Of a stretch of 64,000 bases of DNA, positions 50,417 to 58,657 are shown in pieces. The DNA is from JALZAI01 sp038207565. Its GTDB lineage: Bacteria > Actinomycetota > Actinomycetes > Mycobacteriales > Jatrophihabitantaceae. Position 1 is the first letter of the stretch. Every line of letters begins with the position of its first letter. The stretch lies in NCBI GenBank assembly GCA_038207565.1, contig JBBQZQ010000011.1:35745-99744 (forward strand), in the 5' to 3' direction. A model generated the notes under the pieces. That model was not told the DNA's origin. It saw only the letters and a program-made list of their open reading frames with translations, and searched no databases. Made by a program: the position numbers and the translations under genes.

Positions 50417-51394
50417 TCAGCAGCCGCGGACCCGCGCCCGGAACTCGGTGGGCGTGCACCCCCGCTGGGTGTGGAAGACCCGGCTGAGGTGGGCCCCGTC
50501 ACAGAAGCCCCACCGGGCGGCGATGTCGGCGACAGTCCGGCGTGGGTCGGCGAGTTCGCGGGCCACCTCACGCAGTCGCATCTCGCGGACCAGCGCGGCG
50601 AACGACGTCCCGGTATCGGCGTAGAGGTGATGGAGCTTGCGGACGGAGACCCCGACGTGCGCCGCGGCGTCCTCGACCCGGACCGGGCCCAGCGGAAGCC
50701 GCTCGACTACGAATCGGGCGAGGGTCGCCCGCAGCGCGGCGTCGAGTCCCTCGCGGTCGGCGTCGTCCGGCGGCTCGAAGCCCCCCAGCGCGGTCGCGAG
50801 CACCTGGCAGTAGGCGCGGTCGAGCGCGAGCCGAGATGCCGCAGTTAGCTGGTCTCGTGATTCCCACAGCGAGGCCATCATCGTCGCTGCCACGAGGCCG
50901 GGGCCGCGCCGCCCATCGATCGTCGTCCCGGTGAACGGAGCGCCGCTCAGGAAGGGGGCGAGCCGGCCACGCGGAACACGGAACGACAGCACCCGCCACT
51001 GCTCGCCCGCCTCCGACTCCGCGAACTCCAGCCGGTACGGACGGGTTGTGTCGAACAGCGCGAATGTCCCTGGCGTGACGAGGCACTGCTGGCCGTCCTG
51101 CTCACCGCGGCAGGTCCCGGTCAGCTGCAGGTTGACGAAGACGACTTCGGCCGGGGACCGGTGGACCTCGCCGTCGCCGTGGGTAAGCCGCTGCGTACAC
51201 GAGGCGATCTCGGCACAGTTCGTCGACACCAGCGGGGTCGACCGCACCCATCCCGGCAGCCCCCGAGTTTCCCGGCTGTGCGCGATGTGGTGCTGCGTCC
51301 GCGCCGGGGCGAGCGGGGTGAACGCTTCGCACACCACGTCGGCCCAGTAGCTGAACTGCTCCTCGACAGGATGCACAGCGGTGTCCCAGTACAC
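50417..51394 (-). CDS. AraC-family transcriptional regulator
   Basis: A 325-residue activator. The N-terminal 200 residues are the AraC-binding-like sensor of the second type (WADVVCEAFTPLAP at the start, FDTTRPYRLEF in the middle). The C-terminal 100 residues carry two helix-turn-helices (VEDAAAHVGVSVRKLHHLY and VADIAARWGFCDGAHLSRVF). It probably controls the acyl-CoA dehydrogenase gene 108 bp downstream. The inducer is unknown. Confidence 0.9.
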   Translation of the reverse strand: MYWDTAVHPVEEQFSYWADVVCEAFTPLAPARTQHHIAHSRETRGLPGWVRSTPLVSTNCAEIASCTQRLTHGDGEVHRSPAEVVFVNLQLTGTCRGEQDGQQCLVTPGTFALFDTTRPYRLEFAESEAGEQWRVLSFRVPRGRLAPFLSGAPFTGTTIDGRRGPGLVAATMMASLWESRDQLTAASRLALDRAYCQVLATALGGFEPPDDADREGLDAALRATLARFVVERLPLGPVRVEDAAAHVGVSVRKLHHLYADTGTSFAALVREMRLREVARELADPRRTVADIAARWGFCDGAHLSRVFHTQRGCTPTEFRARVRGC

Positions 51395-51983
51395 CTCGAG
51401 CCCTCCTCAGACCCGCATCGACAGGTAGTTGTGAGGTTGATCGGCAGATGAGACACGGAAAGTGCCTTTTCCGCAAGGGAAGATGAAGGTCATAAACCAA
51501 TGATCCCGACGAGGGAAGGCACCCTCTCAGGAAGCAGAGTACGTCGTCGTCGCCGGCGCAGGAAGTGACGTGCCCATGCCTTCAAAGCCTCATCGCCGCC
51601 ACCATCACCCGCGGCGACGCGAAGCCTCACACTTGCGCCATTCGGGGCGTCGGAAATTGGAGAGCGCGAATCTAGTGAACCGCTGGCCGATCCTCAGCTG
51701 GGACGAAAAGATCCGGCGGTATACATGTGCCGACTGTCGAGCCAGAGCGACCAAGGTTCGAGTGATCCGACGGTCAGGTGGCCGTCCTCAGCCCAGGGGT
51801 CATTCGCAAGCCGGGCGCGCACGGTGGTTTCGGTATCGCCCTCGATGAGAGGGGCGGTGTGGGATGCGGGCGCGGATCAGGCCCGACTCCACAGAGTTGG
51901 TCCAATGCCGACTTAGCCGCCGACAACGGTGCTCGCGACCCAACACCGCCTTGCGCCGTCAACCGATCGTCTGCGAGACGGCC
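51395..51983. other. Gene-poor stretch inside element 2
   Basis: 589 bases. A plus-strand frame near 51660-51850 contains YTCADCRARATKVRV with a CxxC pair, but it lacks a start signal and a recognisable family. I see no repeat or RNA gene. It is probably remnant DNA together with the AraC promoter. Confidence 0.4.
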
Positions 51984-52340
51984 TTACTGCCCGAAGGAGT
52001 AGCGCAGATCGGCGTTGATCAACTGATTGAGGCGCTTCCGCAGGTGCCCAAGTAGGGCGTCATCGGGTATCGGTTCTTCGACGAGAAGGGTCCAGCGCAA
52101 GTCCGTGCCGTCACGGCCGGGCGGGAGGTCGAAGCGGATCACCGCATCAGATCGCTTGATCCAGAGCGACGACCAGACCACAAGTCCGGGCTCGTCGCTT
52201 TGCATGACGCGCGGCCCGACCTCATCGTCCAGCAGGTGCAGCCACGGTCGCGCTCCGGCGCGGTCGGGCTGAGTGAGGGCCTCGAAGGCGACCGAAGGTG
52301 GCGCCGGCTGATTGCGCTGCCTACTGCCGGTCTCGATCAT
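51984..52340 (-). CDS. SRPBCC (START-like) domain protein
   Basis: A 118-residue protein reading PPSVAFEALTQPDRAG, then EPGLVVWSSLWIKRSDAVIR and LRWTLLVEEPIPDDALLGHL, the strand-helix pattern of small polyketide-cyclase/START-like folds that enclose hydrophobic ligands. The N-terminus is short for the family, so the start is uncertain. It is divergent from the sigma factor gene. Function is unknown. Confidence 0.6.
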   Translation of the reverse strand: MIETGSRQRNQPAPPSVAFEALTQPDRAGARPWLHLLDDEVGPRVMQSDEPGLVVWSSLWIKRSDAVIRFDLPPGRDGTDLRWTLLVEEPIPDDALLGHLRKRLNQLINADLRYSFGQ

Positions 52341-52476
52341 TATCGGAATCCTAAGCCCCTACCGGGTCGACGACCCTCTGCTGGACGGCCGTCGTGCCAA
52401 TAGCGATACAGCACGACGCCACTTACCGCTGACAGTCACAAGTCAAAGTTCATCAGGATGGAGGTGTCGGAATACG

Positions 52477-53145
52477 GTGTCGCCGTGCGATGTAGTGGAT
52501 GTGGCCGCGGTTCCCGAGCGTAGTGGCGCGCTGTTGGCGCTGTATGACAGCGCGCTGCCGCAGGTCTACGGCTACCTCGTGTCGCGTTGCGGGGACCGAG
52601 CGCTAGCCGAGGACCTGACCAGCGACACGTTCCTGGCCGCGGTCACCGCCCCGGCCGGGGCGCCGCGCACGGTCGGCTGGCTGATTGGTATCGCCCGACA
52701 CAAACTGGCCGATCACTGGCGGTGGACCGCACGCCAGCAACGGCTCCTGGCCGCGGTCGCCGACGGCGTGGACGAGCAGCAGGACCCGTGGGAGGCGCGC
52801 CTGGATGTGTTGGCGGCCCGCGCGGTACTGGAGAACCTGACAACGCCGCACCGGGCGGCGTTGACCCTGCGCTATGTCGACGGCTGCAGCCTCGCGGAGA
52901 CCGCCGCGCTGCTCGACCGCACGGTGGGGGCCACTGAAGCACTGCTGGTGCGGGCACGCCGAGCATTCCGCCACGACTACGAGGAGCAATCATGCCTGAA
53001 CGGTGGAGCGATCCGTTGGACGCGCTGCGCGCCCCCATCAGCCCGCTCGTGCCCGATCCGGGCTTCGCCGCGGATCTGCGCGAGCGCCTGGTGCAAGCCC
53101 TGGTCACACCATCGAAGACCCAACCGTCAAAGGAGCAGCCCATGA
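52477..53145 (+). CDS. ECF-type RNA polymerase sigma factor
   Basis: About 175 genuine residues. Region 2 (LYDSALPQVYGYLVSRCGDR to AEDLTSDTFLAAV, then GWLIGIARHKLADHWR) is followed by region 4 (TTPHRAALTLRYVDGCSLAE to EALLVRARRAF). After about codon 172 the frame keeps running and overlaps the next gene by 154 bases with no homology, so the native stop appears to be lost. The GTG at 52477 has GGAGG at a long distance. It is paired with a VOC protein. Confidence 0.8.
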   Translation: MSPCDVVDVAAVPERSGALLALYDSALPQVYGYLVSRCGDRALAEDLTSDTFLAAVTAPAGAPRTVGWLIGIARHKLADHWRWTARQQRLLAAVADGVDEQQDPWEARLDVLAARAVLENLTTPHRAALTLRYVDGCSLAETAALLDRTVGATEALLVRARRAFRHDYEEQSCLNGGAIRWTRCAPPSARSCPIRASPRICASAWCKPWSHHRRPNRQRSSP

Positions 53146-53921
53146 CCACCAACCTGAGCACCCGCCCCCGCAACGGCACCCGCCACGGCGACGTGTCCTA
53201 CATCAGCCTCGGGCTGCCCGATCTCGCCCGCGGGCGCGCGTTCTACGGCGCCGTGTTGGGTTGGCGGTTCGACCCGGGCAGCAGCGCCCGCGGCGCCCAG
53301 GTCGCCGAAATCGTTCCCATGATCGGTCTGTGGGAGGGCGTGCAACCCGCACGCGGGCAAGTGCGCGGCGCAGTGCTCGGTTTCCGGGTCGATGACATCG
53401 CCGCGGCGGTGACGGCCGTGCGCGCGCACGGCGGCACCGTCAGTGACCCGCACCGCGAGCCCTACGCCATGACCGCCGAGGGCCACGACGACCAGGGCCT
53501 GCCGTTCTACCTCCACGAGATGCCCTCGACACCCGCACCGGCAGCGGCGGGCTCGGGGAGAGCGGAGTTCTATAACGGGGACATCGAAGGCGACGTGTCG
53601 TATCTGACGATGGTGGTCCTCGACGTGGACGCCGCGCACGCGTTCTACGGTGGCGTGTTCGGCTGGACATTCAACATCGGCCGCGCCGGGGGTGCCCAGG
53701 TCAACGGTGTCGCCCCGCAGATCGGCATGACCACCCAGCCCGAAGCCGGTCCGGCGACCCCGGGGGTGATCCTCTGCTACCGGGTCGACGACATCGCAGC
53801 CGCAGTAGAGCGGGTGCACAACACCGGGGGTCAGGCACGTGAGGTCGCTCAGCGGCCCTATGGCAAGGAGTCGCTGTGCACCGACGACCAGGACACCCCG
53901 TTCTACCTGCACCAGTTCTGA
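52992..53921 (+). CDS. Two-domain VOC (glyoxalase-like) protein with N-terminal sigma-associated helix
   Basis: A 309-residue protein. Residues 1-45 (DPLDALRAPISPLVPDPGFA and onward) form a helical extension typical of VOC proteins encoded after small sigma factors. Two VOC domains follow at about 65-185 (DVSYISLGLPDLARGRAFYG) and 195-309 (DVSYLTMVVLDVDAAHAFYG), both ending LPFYLHE or TPFYLHQ. VOC folds bind metal and small toxic compounds. The extension may bind the sigma factor; this is inferred from the gene pair. Confidence 0.85.
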   Translation: MPERWSDPLDALRAPISPLVPDPGFAADLRERLVQALVTPSKTQPSKEQPMTTNLSTRPRNGTRHGDVSYISLGLPDLARGRAFYGAVLGWRFDPGSSARGAQVAEIVPMIGLWEGVQPARGQVRGAVLGFRVDDIAAAVTAVRAHGGTVSDPHREPYAMTAEGHDDQGLPFYLHEMPSTPAPAAAGSGRAEFYNGDIEGDVSYLTMVVLDVDAAHAFYGGVFGWTFNIGRAGGAQVNGVAPQIGMTTQPEAGPATPGVILCYRVDDIAAAVERVHNTGGQAREVAQRPYGKESLCTDDQDTPFYLHQF

Positions 53922-54162
53922 CGCCCGCCTACCAGCAGACTGGAACCACGCGGCGTCTCCTTGACCCGGTTGCGGATCGTCTTGCGGCGAATGGGTCAGA
54001 CTCTCCGTCGACGGGCGTCGCTCGCTCCAAGGAACCGCCACGCGGGCTCCGCTACGCGCGTCGAGGTGAACACGTATTCCCGGGGACGCGTCAAGGGCGC
54101 GATCCCGAACCGGGCGAAGCATTCGCCGACCTGCTGCAGAACGGCGCGCTGTAGAGTCCGCA

Positions 54163-54415
54163 ATGATCACTGATGAGTGGGAGTCCGGCTGCCGCTGCCG
54201 CTGCCGCTGCCGGTGGCGGGTGACGAGACGGCGACCCTACTGGGCGCGCTGGACCGGATCCGTGCGACCTTCGCCTGGAGACCGGCGGGCTGACCGCCGC
54301 CCAGATGCGGACCAGACTGGCGCCGTCAACGATCACGATCGCGGGGTTGCTGAAGTACCTGGCGTTCGTCGAGGACTTCTACTTCACGCTGCGGCTGGAG
54401 GCGAGCCCTGGACGT
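54163..54415 (+). pseudogene. DinB/DUF664 family gene, frameshifted remnant
   Basis: Three frames must be joined: ITDEWESG, then LPLPLPLPVAGDETATLLGA with LDRIRATFAWR, then GLTAAQMRTRLAPSTITIAG with LLKYLAFVEDFYF. Together they match the start of DUF664/DinB-like four-helix proteins. The first break lies in a GCCGCT hexanucleotide repeat (54192-54213) prone to slippage. The C-terminal half is missing. Confidence 0.7.
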
Positions 54416-54495
54416 GATCCACGCCGCCGGCGCCGGAACCGTACTGGCCCTGCTCAGCGCATCCGCAGGAGCGTGACCTTGGCCTGGCTGATGCA

Positions 54496-54690
54496 ATGTT
54501 TGCCGCCGCCGCGGCCGCCATCCTCACCACAACGCCTGCAACACCTGACCCCACCGTTAGCGCGGTCGCGGTCACGTTTTTGACGGTGTTGGCCGACCTC
54601 CCAGCCCTGACCAACGCCGAGCGCACCCTCATGGCGGAATGGCTCACGCGCTCACTCAGTCACTTGCGACCGCTTCCGGCTGTCCGTTAG
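54496..54690 (+). CDS. Possible small hypothetical protein
   Basis: 64 residues (MFAAAAAAILTTTPATPDPT, ending LSHLRPLPAVR), hydrophobic in the first half. It lacks a good ribosome site and lies between two pseudogenes, so it may be the tail of a broken gene. No family is recognised. Confidence 0.25.
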   Translation: MFAAAAAAILTTTPATPDPTVSAVAVTFLTVLADLPALTNAERTLMAEWLTRSLSHLRPLPAVR

Positions 54691-54767
54691 CCAAGGTTTT
54701 GCGGTGCAGCAAACGACTGCTTACGGACGGCCTTTTGAAGTCCGTCTAGGTTCGCTGCTAGTGATCA

Positions 54768-54903
54768 TGCTTACCCCCTCGAACCAGGCTTTCGGGTCCT
54801 GGTCGTGGATGCCGAGGGACAGGGTGGACGTGTCGAACTGTCCTGGCCCCGATGATCCGGACGGGTGCCAGCCCAGCAGGGCGCCGTAGAAGGTGTGGGC
54901 GGC
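54768..54903 (-). pseudogene. VOC-protein fragment
   Basis: The minus strand reads AHTFYGALLGWHPSGSSG and then FDTSTLSLGIHDQDPKAWFE, resembling one half of a glyoxalase-like repeat such as those in the VOC protein at 52992. No start or complete domain is present. Confidence 0.45.
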
Positions 54904-54936
54904 AACCGCCGCAACGACCGCCGCAACGACGACGAT

Positions 54937-55113
54937 ATGCTCGCCATCGACGAAGTCGCCGCCATCCTGCGCACACCCAAAGCCACCCTGCGCTACTGGC
55001 GCCACCTCGGCATCGGACCCCACAGCTTCCGAATCGGCCGGCGCGTCTTCTACCGGGCCGGCGACGTCTACACGTGGCTCGACAAGCAGGCTGCCCGCGA
55101 GCACGTGGGCTGA
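54937..55113 (+). CDS. AlpA/excisionase-like helix-turn-helix protein
   Basis: 58 residues: MLAIDEVAAILRTPKATLRY, then WRHLGIGPHSFRIGRRVFYR, a MerR-like winged HTH as found in excisionases. In integrative elements this gene usually stands beside the replication and integrase genes; here those are absent. It fits with a decayed element. Confidence 0.75.
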   Translation: MLAIDEVAAILRTPKATLRYWRHLGIGPHSFRIGRRVFYRAGDVYTWLDKQAAREHVG

Positions 55114-55153
55114 TACGGGTCTCCCACTTGCCTCAGTTGCCGATAAGGGACCG

Positions 55154-55172
55154 TGCTTGCATAGTGTAAGCA
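55154..55172. promoter_or_regulatory. Palindrome at vapB start, candidate autoregulatory site
   Basis: TGCTTGCA-TAG-TGTAAGCA pairs at seven of eight positions and ends on the A of the vapB ATG. RHH antitoxins typically bind such a site to repress their own operon. Confidence 0.5.
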
Positions 55173-55402
55173 TGCCGAACGTGCTGGTGCGTGACGTCCC
55201 CGACGATGTCCACACCCAACTGCAACGCCGCGCCGGCGAACGAGGGCAGTCCCTGCAGCAGTACCTAGCGGGGGAACTGCGTCGGCTCGCCGAACGGCCA
55301 ACGATGGACGAGGTGCTGGCCCGAATCGCTCGCCGGCGCGGTGGCAGAGTTGGCTTGGAACAGGCCCTCGTTGACCTCGCCAGCGAACGTGACCGGCGGT
55401 GA
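55172..55402 (+). CDS. vapB: FitA/VapB-like ribbon-helix-helix antitoxin
   Basis: 76 residues. The N-terminal RHH segment NVLVRDVPDDVHTQLQRRAG with SLQQYLAGELRRLAE binds DNA. The C-terminal tail (MDEVLARIARRRGGRVGLEQ) should block the PIN toxin. The stop overlaps the vapC GTG (GTGA), the usual arrangement. Confidence 0.9.
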   Translation: MPNVLVRDVPDDVHTQLQRRAGERGQSLQQYLAGELRRLAERPTMDEVLARIARRRGGRVGLEQALVDLASERDRR

Positions 55403-55788
55403 TTGTCGTTGATGCCTCGGTTCTCGCCAATGCCGTCGCCGACGACGGACCCGACGGCGCAGTTGCGCGGGCAGCGCTGTCCGGAAGCGACCTAAGCGTT
55501 CCGGACCTTGTTGACGTCGAGGTCGTGTCGGTACTACGCCGACGTTGGTTGGCTAAAGCGATGAGTGGCAAGCGGTTTGCCGCTGCGGTCAGCGATCTCG
55601 CCAGCGTGCCGGCCGACCGCTATCCCATTCTGCCGTCCATGCCGAGAGCCTACGAGCTCAGGGCGAACGTCACCCCCTACGACGCCACCTATGTCGCGCT
55701 AGCAGAGCAGCTCGATTGTGTTCTTCTCACCGCCGACGCGAAGCTGGCGCGGGCTCACGGTCCCCGGTGTGCGATTACCGTCCTGTAG
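55399..55788 (+). CDS. vapC: VapC-type PIN-domain toxin
   Basis: 129 residues with the four acidic PIN positions: Asp in MIVVDASVLANAV, Glu in VDVEVVSVLRRR, Asp in TPYDATYVALAEQL and Asp in LLTADAKLARAHG. Toxins of this family cleave tRNA or rRNA. It is intact, unlike the PIN gene of element 1, and lies about 230 bp from att copy 3. Confidence 0.92.
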   Translation: MIVVDASVLANAVADDGPDGAVARAALSGSDLSVPDLVDVEVVSVLRRRWLAKAMSGKRFAAAVSDLASVPADRYPILPSMPRAYELRANVTPYDATYVALAEQLDCVLLTADAKLARAHGPRCAITVL

Positions 55789-55870
55789 TCGTGTCGCCGA
55801 CTGGTGCTCGTTCGATTCTGACTATTTCCCTGATGGTGTTCGATTGAACTGGAAGCAAGTTGATCTCGCC

Positions 55871-55890
55871 GGGACCTTGGCGGGACCTTG
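55871..55890 (+). promoter_or_regulatory. Putative integrase arm sites, element 2 right
   Basis: GGGACCTTG at 55871-55879 and 55882-55890, an 11-bp period, ending 131 bases before att copy 3. The 9-mer is identical to the pair at 47999-48018. Confidence 0.6.
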
Positions 55891-56021
55891 GGAATTTACG
55901 CAAGTGCCGTTTTGTCCATCACTAGCCAATGAGCATCAGGCCCACGAAGGCCAGCAAATTCGGACCTGCAGACGTCTGCCCACGACATTCATGATCAACT
56001 ACAAACGGGGTCAATTCCATC

Positions 56022-56060
56022 CGGCAGGGGTCACTGGTTCGATCCCAGTATCGCCCACCA
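56022..56060 (+). repeat. att copy 3 (tRNA-Val 3' end)
   Basis: 39 bases identical to the end of tRNA-Val including CCA; the bases before it diverge at once. It is the right boundary of element 2 and the left boundary of a probable third element. Confidence 0.92.
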
Positions 56061-56127
56061 GCTAGGCACGATGCTTACCGGCCTAGATGCACCTCCTTGA
56101 TCTGCGCCATGATCAACAATTTTGCCC

Positions 56128-56147
56128 TGGTCCTTACCTGGTGCTTG
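56128..56147 (+). promoter_or_regulatory. Putative integrase arm sites, element 3 left
   Basis: TGGTCCTTA (56128-56136) and TGGTGCTTG (56139-56147), an 11-bp period, starting 68 bases after att copy 3. TGATCAACAAT lies eight bases before the pair, the same relation as in element 2. This indicates a third, related element. Confidence 0.4.
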
Positions 56148-56221
56148 GGGTCGTGGCGAGCTGCGCCGCGCTGGCCGACCGATCCGCCGAGATGAGAATC
56201 GAACAGGACGGTCGCTGACCA

Positions 56222-56416
56222 GTGTCAGCGCTCGACTGCGCCCGGCTGTTCCCCCAGACAGTCGGGGACGCTAACTACCCCGAGTTCCTGGTGTCCCAAT
56301 TCGACATTGGACGTCAGCCGTTCATCGGAGTGACGCGGAGCCATGCCGCGCTGGTGCGGCGCTCCCCCGAGGAGTTTCATCGTCGGTCTCCTGCGACTGT
56401 GCTCGGTCCGGGATGA
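56222..56416 (+). CDS. Possible small hypothetical protein
   Basis: 64 residues from a GTG (SALDCARLFPQTVGDANYPE, ending ATVLGPG). No ribosome site or known family. It may be a remnant; the whole stretch 56061-56466 has no convincing gene. Confidence 0.2.
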   Translation: MSALDCARLFPQTVGDANYPEFLVSQFDIGRQPFIGVTRSHAALVRRSPEEFHRRSPATVLGPG

Positions 56417-56466
56417 CTCGAGCTGGTCATTGCACTATATGGACGGGGTATGCCACGGGACCGGAG

Positions 56467-56727
56467 TCAGCTGTAGTGGTAGCGGGCTTGGAGGATGACG
56501 AGGTCGGCTCCGTCGGCGAGGTAGACGAGCCGGTGTTCCTCGGTGATGCGACGGGACCACGCCCCCGTCAACGCGTGGCGCAGTTGTTCGGGTTTGCCGA
56601 TGCCGGTGAACGGGTCACGTAACGCGTCATCGATGAGCCGGTCGATGCGTTTGACGTTGGTGCGGTCAGCGGTGAGCCAGTGCGTGTAATCGGCCCAGCC
56701 GTCCGGGGTGAAGCCGACACGCATCAC
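56467..56727 (-). CDS. yoeB: YoeB-family toxin (Txe/YoeB mRNA interferase)
   Basis: 86 residues with the RelE/YoeB fold: VGFTPDGWADYTHWLTADRT at the start, KRIDRLIDDALRDPFTGIGK, PEQLRHALTGAWSRRITEEH and RLVYLADGADLVILQARYHY. The catalytic His-Tyr end (RYHYS) is intact. It cleaves mRNA on the ribosome when freed from antitoxin. GTG (56727) and ATG (56724) are adjacent possible starts. Confidence 0.92.
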   Translation of the reverse strand: MMRVGFTPDGWADYTHWLTADRTNVKRIDRLIDDALRDPFTGIGKPEQLRHALTGAWSRRITEEHRLVYLADGADLVILQARYHYS

Positions 56728-56729
56728 GG

Positions 56730-56975
56730 TCAGCGTTCGAGTTGGTGTTCCTCGCGTTCGCCGCGTTGGGCCTGGGCGAGGCTCTCGAGCAGGTGCCGGG
56801 CGTTGGCGGGGGAGCGGAGCAGGTGCGCAGTCGCTTCGAGGGCGTCGTAGTCGGCGCGGGACATGAGGACAGCGTCGCCGCGCTTGGAAGTGATCTCGAC
56901 GGGGGTGCGGTCGTCGTTGACCTGCTCGATGAGCGGGAAGAGGTTCTTGCGGGCTTCGGACGCGGTGATCGCCAT
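56730..56975 (-). CDS. yefM: YefM/Phd-family antitoxin
   Basis: 81 residues: MAITASEARKNLFPLIEQVN and RTPVEITSKRGDAVLMSRAD form the DNA-binding N-terminal domain; the charged C-terminus (AQRGEREEHQLER) wraps the toxin. GAGGAG precedes the ATG. It is translated first and is separated from yoeB by two bases. Confidence 0.93.
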   Translation of the reverse strand: MAITASEARKNLFPLIEQVNDDRTPVEITSKRGDAVLMSRADYDALEATAHLLRSPANARHLLESLAQAQRGEREEHQLER

Positions 56976-56992
56976 TGCGTGCTCCTCACGAG

Positions 56993-57012
56993 TGGTACCA
57001 ATTACGGTACCA
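56993..57012. promoter_or_regulatory. Palindrome upstream of yefM, candidate operator
   Basis: TGGTACC-AATTAC-GGTACCA, perfect 7-bp arms, 18 bases upstream of the yefM start. YefM dimers bind palindromes of this kind to repress the operon. Confidence 0.65.
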
Positions 57013-57209
57013 TTGCGGGCGTTGTCGTGGAGGAAATGGAAATTCCAGCACATAGCCCCGTCCATGATCATCTGGCTCGGTTCGGGCCGGTAGGTGACCG
57101 GTTCCCGAACGCTCTGGCGTAGTCGACGGGTGGCGGCTAGGGGTTGCCGAGGCCCGCTTTCTCGCGTGTCGTCGGGTCCGGGTTACCGGCTCGGGCGCCG
57201 CCGAGTGCC

Positions 57210-57440
57210 CTTGGCGCGTGTGGTCGTTGTTGGTGAGCGCCAGCACGCGCCAGCGCAGAGCGGCGGCGGGTTGCTCGTCGGGCAGCGGACGCTGTCTGGC
57301 CACGTGGGCAAGTGCTGGGCGCGTCACTCCGGCCTGCTCGGCGGCGTCGAGGGCGGCCGCTGTGTGCGGCCAACTCGGATCGTTCGTGATCCGGGGAGCG
57401 ATGGTGTCGGCCCAGGTGTGCCAGCGACCGGTCGCCGAGT
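57210..57440 (-). pseudogene. Remnant resembling the C-terminus of an actinobacterial conjugative relaxase
   Basis: The minus strand reads TGRWHTWADTIAPRITNDPS with WPHTAAALDAAEQAGVTRPA, then RQRPLPDEQPAAALRWRVLA. This resembles the C-terminal part of MobF/TraA-like relaxases in actinobacterial integrative elements. Flanking frames are broken and no catalytic region is present. If correct, element 3 was once conjugative. Confidence 0.4.
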
Positions 57441-57636
57441 CAACAGATCCGAGGGGGGCTTCTACGCGCCGGTTGGGGTGGCGTTGCGCTTGCCAGCCTC
57501 CGTAGTCGGCGCGGCGGGCACCGCTGGGCCGCAGGTCGCTCGGACACGTTGTGGCCGGCGCGCCACACGGTGGATCGGCGGCGAGGGCGCGGTCTCGCCC
57601 GACGAGCTGGCCCGCCCAGGTGTCGCCGCAGTTATC

Positions 57637-58377
57637 GTGAGCACCGTGACCAACGAGGCGCTGGAGTTCGCTGATCTGTCCGCGCTGTTCATCAACACCA
57701 CGTTGACGCGGTCGCCCGGCGCGAGTCACACGCAGTTGTTGGTCGATGCCAGCGCATCGATCATGGTCAAGCACGGCGTCACGGTCGATCAGTTCCGGGC
57801 GGTCGATCATCCGATCGCCACCGGGATCTACCCAGACATGCGTGAGCACGGCTGGGAGGTCGACGCCTGGCCCGAGCTGTTCGATCGGGTACTCGCGGCC
57901 GACATCCTGGTGCTCGCCGGCCCGATCTGGCTCGGTGACAACAGCAGCGAAACCAAAAAGATCATCGAACGCCTCTACGCCCACTCCGGCGAGTTGAACG
58001 ACCAAGGCCAGTGGCTGTACTACGGCAAGGTCGGCGGCTGCCTGATCACCGGCAATGAAGACGGCATCAAACACTGCGCCTCAAACGTCCTCTACAGCCT
58101 TCAGCACATCGGCTATGCGATCCCACCGCAAGCCGACGCCGGCTGGATCGGCGAAGCCGGGCCCGGACCCAGCTACGGCGACCCGCTTCCTGACGGAAGC
58201 CGCACCGGGCTGGCCAACGAGTTCACTCAGCGCAACACCACCTTCCTCACGTGGAACCTGCTGCATCTTGCCCGACTCATCACGGACGCCGGCGGGTTCC
58301 CCAGTCACGGCAACCAACGCAAGCAGTGGGACGCCGGGGCCCGCTTCGACTATCCCAACCCCGAGTACCGGTCCTAG
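57637..58377 (+). CDS. Flavodoxin-like NAD(P)H-dependent oxidoreductase
   Basis: A 246-residue flavodoxin-fold protein: ALFINTTLTRSPGASHTQLL at the start is the FMN phosphate loop, followed by ADILVLAGPIWLGDNSSETK and GQWLYYGKVGGCLITGNEDG. Relatives reduce quinones or nitro compounds with FMN. The GTG at 57637 is chosen because homology begins there; a GTG nine bases later is possible. It lies beside the third element, and its ownership by chromosome or element is unclear. Confidence 0.85.
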   Translation: MSTVTNEALEFADLSALFINTTLTRSPGASHTQLLVDASASIMVKHGVTVDQFRAVDHPIATGIYPDMREHGWEVDAWPELFDRVLAADILVLAGPIWLGDNSSETKKIIERLYAHSGELNDQGQWLYYGKVGGCLITGNEDGIKHCASNVLYSLQHIGYAIPPQADAGWIGEAGPGPSYGDPLPDGSRTGLANEFTQRNTTFLTWNLLHLARLITDAGGFPSHGNQRKQWDAGARFDYPNPEYRS

Positions 58378-58657
58378 ACGCCCACTCGGTCGGACGCCGC
58401 GGACGGACCACGCGGGCGCCTGTGACAGCGTGACCCGACGATAGTCGGTCCTCGGCGCAACGCTCGTAGTGGTTACGACGTGAGGACGGTCGCGTCGTGG
58501 CGCCGCGCACGCGTCCAACGACAACTACCATCGGTAAAGGGGCGTTCGGTGACGCTGCCGTCGGGCAAGCGGTACCGCCAGCGCCCAGAGGACGACGAGT
58601 AGCTACCGGGGTCTGAACGGCCGCCTTGAAGCTATCGCCTGATCATCGGGAGCAGTC

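Larger units (their letters stand above)
47930..56060. mobile_element. Decayed integrative element 2 at tRNA-Val
   Basis: 8.1 kb between att copies 2 and 3. The cargo is a serine-recombinase remnant, acyl-CoA dehydrogenases with an AraC regulator, an SRPBCC protein, a sigma factor with a VOC protein, a DinB pseudogene, an AlpA-like HTH protein and a VapBC pair. GGGACCTTG repeats of 11-bp period sit 70 bp inside the left end and 132 bp inside the right end. No tyrosine integrase gene survives. Confidence 0.75.
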
